From an uncultured Planctomycetota bacterium (lineage in GTDB: Bacteria; Planctomycetota; Phycisphaerae; SM23-33), in assembly GCA_903892515.1 (NCBI GenBank), contig CAITIS010000005.1, positions 1 to 63,754 on the forward strand: DNA of 63,754 nucleotides, read 5' to 3'. Made by a program: the position numbers and the translations under genes. Every line of letters begins with the position of its first letter. The first letter of the stretch is position 1. Under the pieces are notes generated by a model. The model saw only the letters and a program-made list of their open reading frames with translations, made no database searches and was not told the DNA's origin. Positions 44,531-53,068 of the stretch are shown here, piece by piece.

Positions 44531-47188
44531 ATGCTCCATCGTCGGGTCTTCGTGTTGATCGCTGCGCTTTGCTTGTCTTGTCTCCCGCTGAACGCCGCCA
44601 CTCCGAGTACCTTCTGGCAGCATGATTCCGCTACGACAGGGGGCTTTTCAGATCCTGCAAACTGGACTGCCGGACTGCCGACCGCTGATATATTTGCCTA
44701 CGTCCAGAATGGCGGCACGGCCGTCATTTCAGTAGACTCGGCAGCGCGTTTGCTTACGGTAGGTCAGTCGGCGATCGGGCACGTGATTCAGCAGTCGGGG
44801 GTCTTTAGCGGCAGCCTTACCGTCGGGCCCTATGGCACTTATGTGATGAACCGCGGCGGTGTCCAAGGCGACGGTTATGGCGTCTCCACCGGAGGTTACA
44901 TGCAGATCTTCGGCGGGAGCATCACCGGTTCTGACGCTACCATTGAGGGAACCATCGATTTGAAAGGCGGCGCACTCAATTGCATCGTTCCAACGAGCTC
45001 GGGCTATTCAAGCACATGGGGCATCTTCAACCTGAACGGCACGATGACTCAGACCGGCGGCGTGTGCGCTGTCGACAAGAGCTTACGCATCGCCAATCTG
45101 TACTCGCCCGGCACCTATAGACTGAGTGGCACTGGCGCGGTCACGGCTGACACTTTGGAAGTTTCCTACGGCGGCAACGGCAGCTTCTTTCAGACCGGCG
45201 GCTCTGTTGCAGTGACCGGCCTGTATGTCGACAGCACCCATATGAGTGGTGCCGCCGCACGCTACGAGATCAGCGACGGATTCATCTCGGCCGACTACAT
45301 CGGGCTGACAGGGAGCAACAGCAGCTTCAAGCAGTCAGGCGGCATCGCCCAGGTCGGGACGTTGAGCGACTCTGACTGGGGCACGGGCGAGGGATACGTG
45401 CTTTCCGGCGGCTCGATCTTCAGCACCCAGCACATAGTTTCGACCCGATTCCAGCAGAGCGGAGGTCTCAACTCCACCTCCTTTCTGCACACTACGAGCG
45501 GCGGGGCTTACACCTTCACGGCCGGCCAACTTCAGGTGAGCGGGTTCACGAACGATGGCAAATTCGACGCGAGTTCGGCACCGCTCAATCTGCTCGTACC
45601 AAGCGGCATCGCAAACTTCGGGCGCGGCACGCTGGTGGGCGTCGACACGACAACGATCACCGGCGGGAGCGGCTCGGTGATCATTCTCCCCGCTGGCTCT
45701 GCCGGTAGCGGGCCATTTGCACGGGTGTCTGGAGCAGGCTATGAGCACGTCGCCGGCACGCCGCTGACGGTGCAACCGCAAAAGAGAATCACCGGCTGGG
45801 GAGACATCGACGATCTGCTTGTCGTAACTCCGGTGCCGCTTCAGGCGTACGCGCCGAGCATCGTCCAGGCTGATACGGGGGGATTCATCAACCTCAACAA
45901 CGGCCTGCAGCTTACCGCCGACACGACGGTGGATCTAGGCACGGGGACGCTTACCATCAAGGACGGCAATTCGCAGGTCACTAACGGGATGCTGAAATGC
46001 GGCGCGCTGAAGTTTCTGGCGTCCAACGGCTCCATCTTCCACCAAAGCGACGACGTGCAGGTGAGCGGCCGGGTTACGGTGGCCGGCACGGGCGGAACCT
46101 GCACCTACCAACTCGACGGTTGGAGCACACGTCTCACATGCTCAAGCCTTACCTTGGGGAGCGCCGGCGGCGACGGCACCTTTGTCTTGGACGGCATTGG
46201 CGGCTGGCTCACCGCCACGTCAATCATAGGGATCGGATCAGGCTCCTTGTTCGACCACAGGTCCTCCTCCTCCGTATCCTGTCCCCAGGTATCTTTGGAC
46301 ACTGGGACATATAAGCTGGCCGGTACCTTGAGTGACGAAACTACCGTTGTTTCCCTCAATCGGGCTCCCTCACTCTTTCAGCAGGTCGGGGGAATCCACC
46401 AACTCCAGCAGACGCTGGACATCGAAACAAATGGAGTTTACGAACTTGACGCTGGTGAAGTATCGGGAGCCACGCTGAATCCCCGTGGCGGACAGTTCCT
46501 TCAGAAGGGCGGCAGCAGCACTTGGAAGACCGTGTCGATCGATGGGGGCTTCTCCGGGCCCACGGCGGGATTGGTGACTCTTTCCGGCGGGAGCTTTTCT
46601 GCAAGTTCTCTGACAATTGGCGGTACCAAGTATCCGGGTCGGCTTGAATTGCTTTCGGCGGCCACTGGCGTCCAGGTGTCGTCGAGCCTTGCCCTCACGT
46701 CGAAGGGAAGTCTGTCGGCCGTCCCGGCGTCGATGATCGTCCTCAAAGGGGCTTTGAGCAACGCCAGCACGTCCCCGAACAACTACGCTGATTTGTCCAA
46801 TCTCACCCTTGTCTGCGAAGGCGGATCTGCCTACGTCCGAATGTTTGAGGTCGCTGGCCGCGACCTGGGGCCGGTTTCGGAGGGCATGATCGCGAACTTC
46901 GGACTGGGGACGCTGCAAGTTGGCGGCCCTGATGATGCGGGCTGGATCAAGCTGATCGACAACAGCGACAACGCGCCGGTCGCGCCAGGCGTAGAGGCTC
47001 TATATGTGGACAAACTGATTGTGGGCGCGGGCAGCAAACTCGACCTGAACGGCTTGCACCTGTATTGCGGCAGCCTCAGCATTGATCCCAGCGCGACCGT
47101 CGTCGGCGGCGTCTGCCAGGTCGTTCCAGAGCCGGCGACGCTTTGCCTGCTCGTGCCGGCCGTTTTGCTCAGACGTCGCCGCCGCTAA
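44531..47188 (+). CDS. Secreted repeat-rich PEP-CTERM protein
   Basis: 885 residues. Signal peptide VFVLIAALCLSCLPLNAA, then many imperfect repeats such as FQTGGSVAVTGLYV, FKQSGGIAQVGTL and FQQSGGLNSTSFL (about 25-50 residues apart, Gly/Ser/Thr-rich). These predict a beta-helix similar to passenger domains that begin DPANWTAGLPTADIFA. The C terminus is a PEP-CTERM anchor: VPEPATLC, a short hydrophobic stretch, and RRRRR. Such proteins are processed by an exosortase, not found in this window. ATG 44531 is preferred to 44525 because GGGAGG then has proper spacing. Likely part of the cell surface or matrix. Its Thr/Ser-rich codon use gives slightly lower G+C. Confidence 0.85.
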   Translation: MLHRRVFVLIAALCLSCLPLNAATPSTFWQHDSATTGGFSDPANWTAGLPTADIFAYVQNGGTAVISVDSAARLLTVGQSAIGHVIQQSGVFSGSLTVGPYGTYVMNRGGVQGDGYGVSTGGYMQIFGGSITGSDATIEGTIDLKGGALNCIVPTSSGYSSTWGIFNLNGTMTQTGGVCAVDKSLRIANLYSPGTYRLSGTGAVTADTLEVSYGGNGSFFQTGGSVAVTGLYVDSTHMSGAAARYEISDGFISADYIGLTGSNSSFKQSGGIAQVGTLSDSDWGTGEGYVLSGGSIFSTQHIVSTRFQQSGGLNSTSFLHTTSGGAYTFTAGQLQVSGFTNDGKFDASSAPLNLLVPSGIANFGRGTLVGVDTTTITGGSGSVIILPAGSAGSGPFARVSGAGYEHVAGTPLTVQPQKRITGWGDIDDLLVVTPVPLQAYAPSIVQADTGGFINLNNGLQLTADTTVDLGTGTLTIKDGNSQVTNGMLKCGALKFLASNGSIFHQSDDVQVSGRVTVAGTGGTCTYQLDGWSTRLTCSSLTLGSAGGDGTFVLDGIGGWLTATSIIGIGSGSLFDHRSSSSVSCPQVSLDTGTYKLAGTLSDETTVVSLNRAPSLFQQVGGIHQLQQTLDIETNGVYELDAGEVSGATLNPRGGQFLQKGGSSTWKTVSIDGGFSGPTAGLVTLSGGSFSASSLTIGGTKYPGRLELLSAATGVQVSSSLALTSKGSLSAVPASMIVLKGALSNASTSPNNYADLSNLTLVCEGGSAYVRMFEVAGRDLGPVSEGMIANFGLGTLQVGGPDDAGWIKLIDNSDNAPVAPGVEALYVDKLIVGAGSKLDLNGLHLYCGSLSIDPSATVVGGVCQVVPEPATLCLLVPAVLLRRRRR

Positions 47189-47496
47189 TCCCATATGGCT
47201 GCGTTTGGGTTCGGGGGACACCATACTTAATTGGGTTCGGGTACATGCAACGGCCTTAAGTCAAGCCTGTTCAGCCCGCCGGGCTGTTAGAGTACGGCCC
47301 AGAGCGAGCGCGGCGACGCTCTGGGTGGTGATGGCCTCTCGAACATCAGCCCCGAAGGGTGAGGCGCTGATTTCCTGGCTGCTCGCCCGAAATTTCGCTT
47401 GTAAGCTGATGTTTGGTTGCTAAAATTGTCGATTCTCAGGCTTGTCCTGGCGGATCGCTATGCGCCGGCAAAGCAGAATGGGACACGGAGATACTA
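47189..47496. other. Intergenic region before rpsP
   Basis: 308 bp with no gene. It contains a hairpin-prone GCCCGCCGGGC segment (47275-47285), a GCGCC-rich stretch, and the rpsP promoter. Confidence 0.55.
47399..47426 (+). promoter_or_regulatory. Promoter of the rpsP operon
   Basis: -35 TTGTAA (47399-47404), 16-nt spacer, -10 TAAAAT (47421-47426). Confidence 0.55.
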
Positions 47497-47748
47497 GTGG
47501 TAAAGATCAGACTTAAGAGATTCGGTCGGCGGCATGCTAGCTTTTATCGCTTGACGGCGGTGGACGTGCGGCGTCCGCGCGATGGTCGGGTGTTGGAAGA
47601 ATTGGGCTGGTACGATCCCGAGGGCGCACAGGTCGACAAGCAAGTCAACTTGAAGCCCGAGCGGATCGAGTTCTGGCTGAGCAAGGGCGCCCAGCCAACG
47701 CCGACGGTTCGCGACATCCTCCGCCGCCAGGGACTTTTGAAGAAGTAG
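47497..47748 (+). CDS. rpsP: 30S ribosomal protein S16
   Basis: 83 residues: VKIRLKRFGRRHASFYRLTAVD, EELGWYDPE and ERIEFWLSKGAQPT are S16 signatures. The start is GTG 47497 with CACGGAG 7 bases upstream. First gene of the classical rpsP-trmD-rplS cluster; rimM, often second, is missing between rpsP and trmD. Confidence 0.96.
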   Translation: MVKIRLKRFGRRHASFYRLTAVDVRRPRDGRVLEELGWYDPEGAQVDKQVNLKPERIEFWLSKGAQPTPTVRDILRRQGLLKK

Positions 47749-47754
47749 CGGCGC

Positions 47755-47880
47755 TGGATTTGGGCGCCACGGCCGCGGAGTTTGCAGCCGTGTTGCCGGG
47801 TGCCACACCTGCGGCGTTTGCAGGTGTGCGGACATGGCTGCTAGACGCCGCAGCCATGGCACCCGCGATGGTGGCGCCTG
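47755..47880. repeat. Nested GC-rich palindromes between rpsP and trmD
   Basis: GGCGCCAC and GTGGCGCC bound the region; inside are CACACCTGC...GCAGGTGTG and ATGGCTGC...GCAGCCAT hairpins. They occupy the place where rimM is usually found. They resemble the GCCGTGGC motif of the region at 31488. Confidence 0.6.
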
Positions 47881-47916
47881 ACGACCTTGCACCCGCCAAA
47901 GACGGCTGGACCTGTG

Positions 47917-48651
47917 ATGCGGATCGACATTCTCACGCTGTTTCCGGAGATGTTCGAGCCGGTGCTGGCGACCAGCATCGTCGGCCGGGCGATTGCCGCG
48001 GGCGTGGTCGAAGTGCACCTGACGAACATTCGCGACTTTGCGAAGGATAAGTATCGCAAGGTCGATGATGCACCCTTTGGCGGCGGGCCGGGCATGGTGA
48101 TGTTGTGCCAGCCGATCTTCGATGCCGTCGAGGCGATCCGGCCACAGGCGACGAGCGCCGGCCAGGTCGTGCTGCTGAGCCCGCAAGGCCGGCGGCTGGA
48201 TCAGCGACTAGTGGAGCAACTGGCTTCCCAGGAGCGGCTGATCCTGGTGGCAGGGCATTACGAAGGATTCGACGAGCGGATTCGCACGGGCTTGGCCGAC
48301 GTGGAAGTGAGCCTGGGCGACTTTGTTCTTTCGGGCGGCGAGCTGCCGGCCATGGCGCTGATGGATGCGGTAATTCGCCTCCAGCACGGTGCGGTCGGTG
48401 CGCCCGAGAGCATCCGCGAAGAGTCGTTCAGTATGGGATTGTTGGAGTATCCGCACTTCACCCGGCCACGGGAGTTCCGGGGCATGGGCGTGCCGGATGT
48501 GTTGCTTTCGGGCGATCACGCCAAGATCGTCCGCTGGCGGTTGGAACAGGCGCAGGAACGGACTCGGCTTCGCCGGCCGGACCTGTGGGATGAGTTTTGC
48601 AGGCGACAGGAAACGCCTTCGGATGAGTGCGAAGGCTGTCAGGAGACTTGA
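47917..48651 (+). CDS. trmD: tRNA (guanine-N1)-methyltransferase
   Basis: 244 residues, SPOUT fold with trefoil knot. [39 protein letters not shown], and [14 protein letters not shown] forming the SAM-binding knot. It methylates G37 of tRNAs to prevent frameshifting. ATG 47917 is used. Stop 48649-48651 lies 2 bases before the rplS start. Confidence 0.96.
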   Translation: MRIDILTLFPEMFEPVLATSIVGRAIAAGVVEVHLTNIRDFAKDKYRKVDDAPFGGGPGMVMLCQPIFDAVEAIRPQATSAGQVVLLSPQGRRLDQRLVEQLASQERLILVAGHYEGFDERIRTGLADVEVSLGDFVLSGGELPAMALMDAVIRLQHGAVGAPESIREESFSMGLLEYPHFTRPREFRGMGVPDVLLSGDHAKIVRWRLEQAQERTRLRRPDLWDEFCRRQETPSDECEGCQET

Positions 48652-48653
48652 CC

Positions 48654-49061
48654 GTGACTCAAGAATTGTTGGAAAAGGTGGGGAAGAGGTCGTTGAAGGC
48701 AAAGCCGCCGGTGTTTCGCGTGGGCGACACGGTTAGCGTGGCCGTACGCGTTGTCGAAGGCGAAAAAGAGCGTATCCAGAACTTCCGCGGCGTGGTGATT
48801 ACGCGGCGCGGCGGCGGTATCGGCGAGACCTTCACGGTCCGTCGCATCGTCAGCAACGAAGGTGTGGAACGAACTTTCCCGCTCAACAGCCCCTTCGTGA
48901 CGACGGTCGAGATCGTCCGCAGCGGCCGGATTCGCCGGGCCAAGCTGTACTACCTGCGTGACCGCGTCGGCAAGGCCACCCGCCTGCACGATCGCGCCAT
49001 GCTGGCGGCCGTGGTGGACGAGAGTCTGCCGGCCGAGAAGTCAAGCCCAGCCAAGGAGTAG
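48654..49061 (+). CDS. rplS: 50S ribosomal protein L19
   Basis: 135 residues: [40 protein letters not shown] and [10 protein letters not shown]. The start is GTG 48654 with AGGAG in the end of trmD. A short Ala/Ser/Lys tail follows KATRLHDR. Confidence 0.96.
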   Translation: MTQELLEKVGKRSLKAKPPVFRVGDTVSVAVRVVEGEKERIQNFRGVVITRRGGGIGETFTVRRIVSNEGVERTFPLNSPFVTTVEIVRSGRIRRAKLYYLRDRVGKATRLHDRAMLAAVVDESLPAEKSSPAKE

Positions 49062-49063
49062 GC

Positions 49064-49462
49064 ATGTGGCCCTTTGGCCCGTCCCAGCCGGAGAATCTCG
49101 GCCAGGCGGGCGAGAGGCTGGCCGGAAAGTTTCTGCGCGGCTTGGGGTATAAGATCCTGGCGCGGAACTATCGCTGCCCCTCCGGCGAGGCCGACATCAT
49201 CGCACTCAGTAAGCACTCCAACGAGGGCCCCGCGGCCCTCGTTTTCATTGAGGTCAAGAGCCGGCGGACCGAGCAGGTTGTCGATGCCGAATCGGCCATC
49301 GACGGCCACAAGCGTCGGCAATTGCTCAACGTGGCCCGATACTATCTCTCGCACCATCGGGCCGGCGACATGCCGGTGCGGTTCGACTCGGTGGCGGTCA
49401 TCGTGCCCCCGCAAGGTGAGCCGATCATCCGCCACACACCCGACGCATTCGCCGCCTCGTGA
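49064..49462 (+). CDS. yraN: YraN/UPF0102 family putative endonuclease
   Basis: 132 residues: GERLAGKFLRGLGYKILARNYRCPSGEADII with the Asp, then FIEVKSRR (E-x-K), a PD-(D/E)XK restriction-like site. Start after AAGGAG and 2 bases beyond rplS. Fourth gene of the ribosomal cluster. Cellular role is not settled. Confidence 0.92.
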   Translation: MWPFGPSQPENLGQAGERLAGKFLRGLGYKILARNYRCPSGEADIIALSKHSNEGPAALVFIEVKSRRTEQVVDAESAIDGHKRRQLLNVARYYLSHHRAGDMPVRFDSVAVIVPPQGEPIIRHTPDAFAAS

Positions 49463-49465
49463 CTC

Positions 49466-50665
49466 CTACGGCGCTGTGGCGGGGCGCGAAACGCTCGAGG
49501 CGCTGCTGCCCGCACGCGGCCGCGGGTTTCGTCGGTCGTGGATGGCGACTAAGGCATGGACGGCCTCGTTGCAGGCTTTGTCGGCCGTGTTACCGGCCTG
49601 GTTAGTACAGACGAGGATGGCCAGGTCGCTGTCTGGTGCTATCCACACGCTGGAATAGCTCATGCCATTGGTGCCATCATGTGTCAGGACGGGGCCATCG
49701 GACCAGCTAGGCTGTGCAACGATCCAGCCCATGGCGTAGGTTGCACTATCCAGCGTCGGCGTATGCAGGATTAGGTAGGTGTGCGCTTTGAGCAATCCAT
49801 CCTTACCGCGGGCGCCGCGTAACTGATCGGTCGCAAACTTGGCCCAGTCATCGAGTCGGCAGTAGACCCTTGCCGCCGGGCCCACAACGGGAGGGACGTC
49901 GTGAGGTCCGAATACAACCGGCTTGCCGGAAGAGTTGTGGGCCCCGGGCTGGTCCGGTTCCTCGGTCATGGCCATGGTGCCAAAGCCGGCGCCGTCCATG
50001 TGTAAAGGCGTGAATATTTCGTCCTGCATCTCCTGCTCCCATGCCTTGGCGGTGACTTTCTCGATCACGGCCCCGGCGATGACGTAGCCGAGGTTGGAAT
50101 ACTCGAAGTTGTTGCCGGGCTCAGGGGGCGCGGACAGGGCCTGCTTTATTACCTTCAACCGCTGCTGTTGCACCGTGCCTTCATGAGAATAATCCCACCA
50201 GGCAAGATCGCGCGGCAGGCCGGACTGGTGAGTCAAGAGCTGGACGACGGTGATTTGTCGGTTCTGCGGATCAAAACCGCTCGCCAGTTCAGGAAAGGCC
50301 TCGGCCATGGTTGTGTCCCAACGCAACTGGCCGCACTCCACGAGCTTGCCGATCAAAGTGGCCGTCATCGCCTTGGTGTCAGAGCCGAGGTGCCATTTGT
50401 CGTTCAAAGTGACCGGCGTGTCGGTTCCCTTCCTACGCACGCCCGCGACGCCCATCGCCTCAACTCCTTTGCTGGTTACGATCGCGCCGGCAATGGCCGG
50501 AAGGCCATGCTTTTCACGAATGGCCGCCAGCGCCGCAATCACGTCGGCATCTGCCTGACCAGCAGGCCGGGTAGCCGGCGGGATAGCCGGTGAGGTCGGC
50601 AGGAGCAAGCAGAGCAGAGTGGCACTGGTCAAACAGGCCCGAAATGCTGGCGTCATTCGCGGCAT
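49466..50665 (-). CDS. Exported class C beta-lactamase-like serine hydrolase
   Basis: 399 residues from ATG 50663-50665 with AAGGAA upstream. Signal peptide RACLTSATLLCLLLPTSPAI. Catalytic motifs: S-x-x-K in LGSDTKAMT, Y-x-N in FEYSNLGYV, and an HDGTNG box near the C terminus that takes the KTG position. The family includes esterases, D-aminopeptidases and carboxypeptidases, so beta-lactam hydrolysis should not be assumed. Ends 3 bp from yraN (convergent). Confidence 0.88.
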   Translation of the reverse strand: MPRMTPAFRACLTSATLLCLLLPTSPAIPPATRPAGQADADVIAALAAIREKHGLPAIAGAIVTSKGVEAMGVAGVRRKGTDTPVTLNDKWHLGSDTKAMTATLIGKLVECGQLRWDTTMAEAFPELASGFDPQNRQITVVQLLTHQSGLPRDLAWWDYSHEGTVQQQRLKVIKQALSAPPEPGNNFEYSNLGYVIAGAVIEKVTAKAWEQEMQDEIFTPLHMDGAGFGTMAMTEEPDQPGAHNSSGKPVVFGPHDVPPVVGPAARVYCRLDDWAKFATDQLRGARGKDGLLKAHTYLILHTPTLDSATYAMGWIVAQPSWSDGPVLTHDGTNGMSYSSVWIAPDSDLAILVCTNQAGNTADKACNEAVHALVAIHDRRNPRPRAGSSASSVSRPATAP

Positions 50666-50772
50666 GGTGATTCCTTGTGTGCAGGCGGTTGCCCGCGCCG
50701 CTGATTCTAGGGCGGTGCTGCCGTCGGGAACAGCCTGGATTTTCACCACGCAACCAACGATGATGCCCCGGC

Positions 50773-51543
50773 ATGAAAGTCATCGATACCCATTGTCACC
50801 TGACCGACCGCCGGCTGGCAAACCAGTTGGACCTGGCCCTTGCGCGGGCGCGGGAGGCGGGGGTGGAAAAGATCATCTGCGCTTCTTCCGACGTGGCGGA
50901 GAGCCGGGCCGCTGCCGACGTGGCGGCTGGGCACCAGGACGTGTACTTCCTGGCCGGCGTGCATCCGCATGAGGCCAAGAATGCGCAGGCCGGCTATCTG
51001 GACGAACTGGCCGAACTGGCCGGGCGAGTGCGGAACGTTGCCATCGGCGAGATCGGGCTGGACTATCACTACGACTTTTCGCCGCGCGACGTGCAAGGCC
51101 GGGTTTTCGCTGAGCAACTGGCCTTGGCCAAGCGGCTGGGCAAGCCCGTGGCGATTCACACGCGCGAGGCCTTCGAGGACACCCTGGCGATCCTGAACGA
51201 GCAAGCGAGTGACTGGTCGCGGCTGGTGTTCCACAGCTTTACCGGCGGGCCCAGCGAGGTATCGCGCCTGGTGGAACGTAACTGCTACGTCAGCCTCAGC
51301 GGCATTCTCACCTTTAAGAATGCCGAGAATATCCGCGCCGCCGCCAAACTCGTGCCGCTCGATCGCTTGCTGGTCGAGACCGACGCGCCGTACCTGTCGC
51401 CCGAGCCCCTGCGACATATCAAGACCAACGAGCCGGCCCACATGGTGCATGTATTGGCCCGCCTGGCGGAGGTTCTTGGCCGACCGGCTGATGAACTGGC
51501 CGAGGCGGTCTGGGCCAACACCTTGCGGCTATTCTCGCTTTGA
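50773..51543 (+). CDS. tatD: TatD family metal-dependent hydrolase
   Basis: 256 residues, TIM barrel: DTHCHL (metal), GVHPHEAK, IGEIGLDYHYD, HTREAFEDT, FHSFTGG and VETDAPYLSPEP. TatD proteins are 3'-5' DNases or D-aminoacyl hydrolases. Divergent from the serine hydrolase. Confidence 0.95.
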   Translation: MKVIDTHCHLTDRRLANQLDLALARAREAGVEKIICASSDVAESRAAADVAAGHQDVYFLAGVHPHEAKNAQAGYLDELAELAGRVRNVAIGEIGLDYHYDFSPRDVQGRVFAEQLALAKRLGKPVAIHTREAFEDTLAILNEQASDWSRLVFHSFTGGPSEVSRLVERNCYVSLSGILTFKNAENIRAAAKLVPLDRLLVETDAPYLSPEPLRHIKTNEPAHMVHVLARLAEVLGRPADELAEAVWANTLRLFSL

Positions 51544-51615
51544 TGCTCAACGACGGGGCGGTGAATGCCGTTGTCTCTTCTGGCAGAACGTCCCGCCGGC
51601 AACTATCCTGTGGGC

Positions 51616-52902
51616 ATGGGTATGTGCAATTATCCCGGCTGTCGGCGCGAGAGTTGGCCATCGTCGCAAGACGGAAGCTGTTTCTTCCATTGTGACGACA
51701 ACGGATCGCGCGAAGATGACGCCCGGAAGCTTTGGGATGAGGCCCGCCGCCTGGCCTCTGAGGGCGGGTGCGACTTCGTGGGTTGGCACTTTCCCGAGTG
51801 CCCGGATCGCACTGGTTTTGAAGGCTGCGAGTTGAGCGGCGCGGACTTTTCGGGTGCGGTCTTCCAGGACGCCAACTTCACCGGCTCGCGTTTTGCCGGC
51901 CCGGCGCGCTTCGATGGCGCCGACTTCCGCGGCAGCGCCTTCTTCGGCCAGGCCTGCTGGTCCGGTTCGGCCAGTTTCCGCCAGGTGAAGTTCGAAACGC
52001 TGGCGGGCTTCGATGACGCGCGGTTTGAATCATCGGCGGCCTTCGACGCCGCCTCGTTCCAGACCACAGCCAATTTCGCTGAAGCCCGGTTCGACGGCCA
52101 GGCCACGTTCACGGGCGCGGCCTTTGGCGGCTTGGCGAATTTCGACCACTGCACGTTCACTTCCGTTCGTTTTGGCCAAGCGACATTCAACCTGGCCACG
52201 TTTCGCTCCGCCTGCTTCGGCGAAGAGGCGTACTTCCGCCAAGCCAGGTTCGTGCAGGGCGACTTCCGCCACGCCATCTTCCGCGACTGCGAGTTTTCCG
52301 GCGTGGTAGTGGAGGATGAGCTGATCTTCTCCCCGCCTTCGCCGCCGCTGCCGTTCGTGCCCGCCCGGCCATTCCGACCCAGCGAGCACGGCGAGGTGCC
52401 GTATCGACTGGCCAAGCAGGCCGCCCAGGCCCGCGGCGATTACCGCTCCGCCGGCGAGTACCACTATGCCGAGCAGTGTGCCATTGAATCGGCCCGGCGC
52501 AGCCACGCGCAGTGGCGGCCTTGGCGGGGCGACTTCTGGAACCGGCACACGAATATCCTCTGGTGCTGGTTTGAGTTCCTGCTGGCCCGGGCGCTGTTTG
52601 GTTACGGCGAGCGGCCGGCGCGGGTGCTGCTGGCGGGGATGGTCGTTGTCGTGCTGTGGGCGGGGATGTTCTACGCCTTCCAGGGCATGGGGCCGGGCGA
52701 ATTGACTGGCGGCGATCTGGCCTGCTGCCGCGTGACCTTCCCGGAGTGCCTGCACTTTTCCGTGGTGACCTTCACGACGGTCGGCTACGGGGACTTCAAG
52801 CCCAAGCCTTCATGCCGCTTCCTGGCCGACAGCGAGGCCGTGCTGGGCGCGGCGCTGATGGCCATGTTCGTGGTCGCACTTACGCGGAAGTATATGAGAT
52901 GA
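51616..52902 (+). CDS. Pentapeptide-repeat protein fused to a two-helix potassium channel
   Basis: About 428 residues. N terminus has a cysteine cluster (MCNYPGC, GSCFFHC) that could bind zinc. Residues about 65-240 are pentapeptide repeats of A(D/N)F type (SGADFSGAVF, DGADFRGSAF, AAFDAASFQTTANFAEARF), forming a right-handed quadrilateral helix. Near the C terminus comes LLAGMVVVVLWAGMFYAF (membrane helix 1), pore FSVVTFTTVGYGDFKP with the K+ selectivity filter TVGYGD, and membrane helix 2 VLGAALMAMFVVAL. No RCK/TrkA-N domain is present. The fusion links a possible sensor or effector domain to an ion channel; its role is unknown. The start is uncertain (several nearby ATGs, weak Shine-Dalgarno). 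Confidence 0.85.
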   Translation: MGMCNYPGCRRESWPSSQDGSCFFHCDDNGSREDDARKLWDEARRLASEGGCDFVGWHFPECPDRTGFEGCELSGADFSGAVFQDANFTGSRFAGPARFDGADFRGSAFFGQACWSGSASFRQVKFETLAGFDDARFESSAAFDAASFQTTANFAEARFDGQATFTGAAFGGLANFDHCTFTSVRFGQATFNLATFRSACFGEEAYFRQARFVQGDFRHAIFRDCEFSGVVVEDELIFSPPSPPLPFVPARPFRPSEHGEVPYRLAKQAAQARGDYRSAGEYHYAEQCAIESARRSHAQWRPWRGDFWNRHTNILWCWFEFLLARALFGYGERPARVLLAGMVVVVLWAGMFYAFQGMGPGELTGGDLACCRVTFPECLHFSVVTFTTVGYGDFKPKPSCRFLADSEAVLGAALMAMFVVALTRKYMR

Positions 52903-53068
52903 GATAGGGCGTAGGTCATAGGTCATAGGTCGTAGGGAAGACAAAGACCGACGAGCAGGCGGTAGGGCGTGCAACTGGTTGCACGCGGGAAAGCTAGCCG
53001 GGCGTGCAGAGCTTGAACCCTCGGCTCAAATCTGCGTACCCTGCCGGATACGGCCGTGCCACCGAGTC

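Noticed and set aside
49466..50665. Antibiotic-resistance beta-lactamase
   Set aside because: S-x-x-K/Y-x-N motifs define a broad hydrolase family; the sequence is not close to known AmpC enzymes that I recognise.
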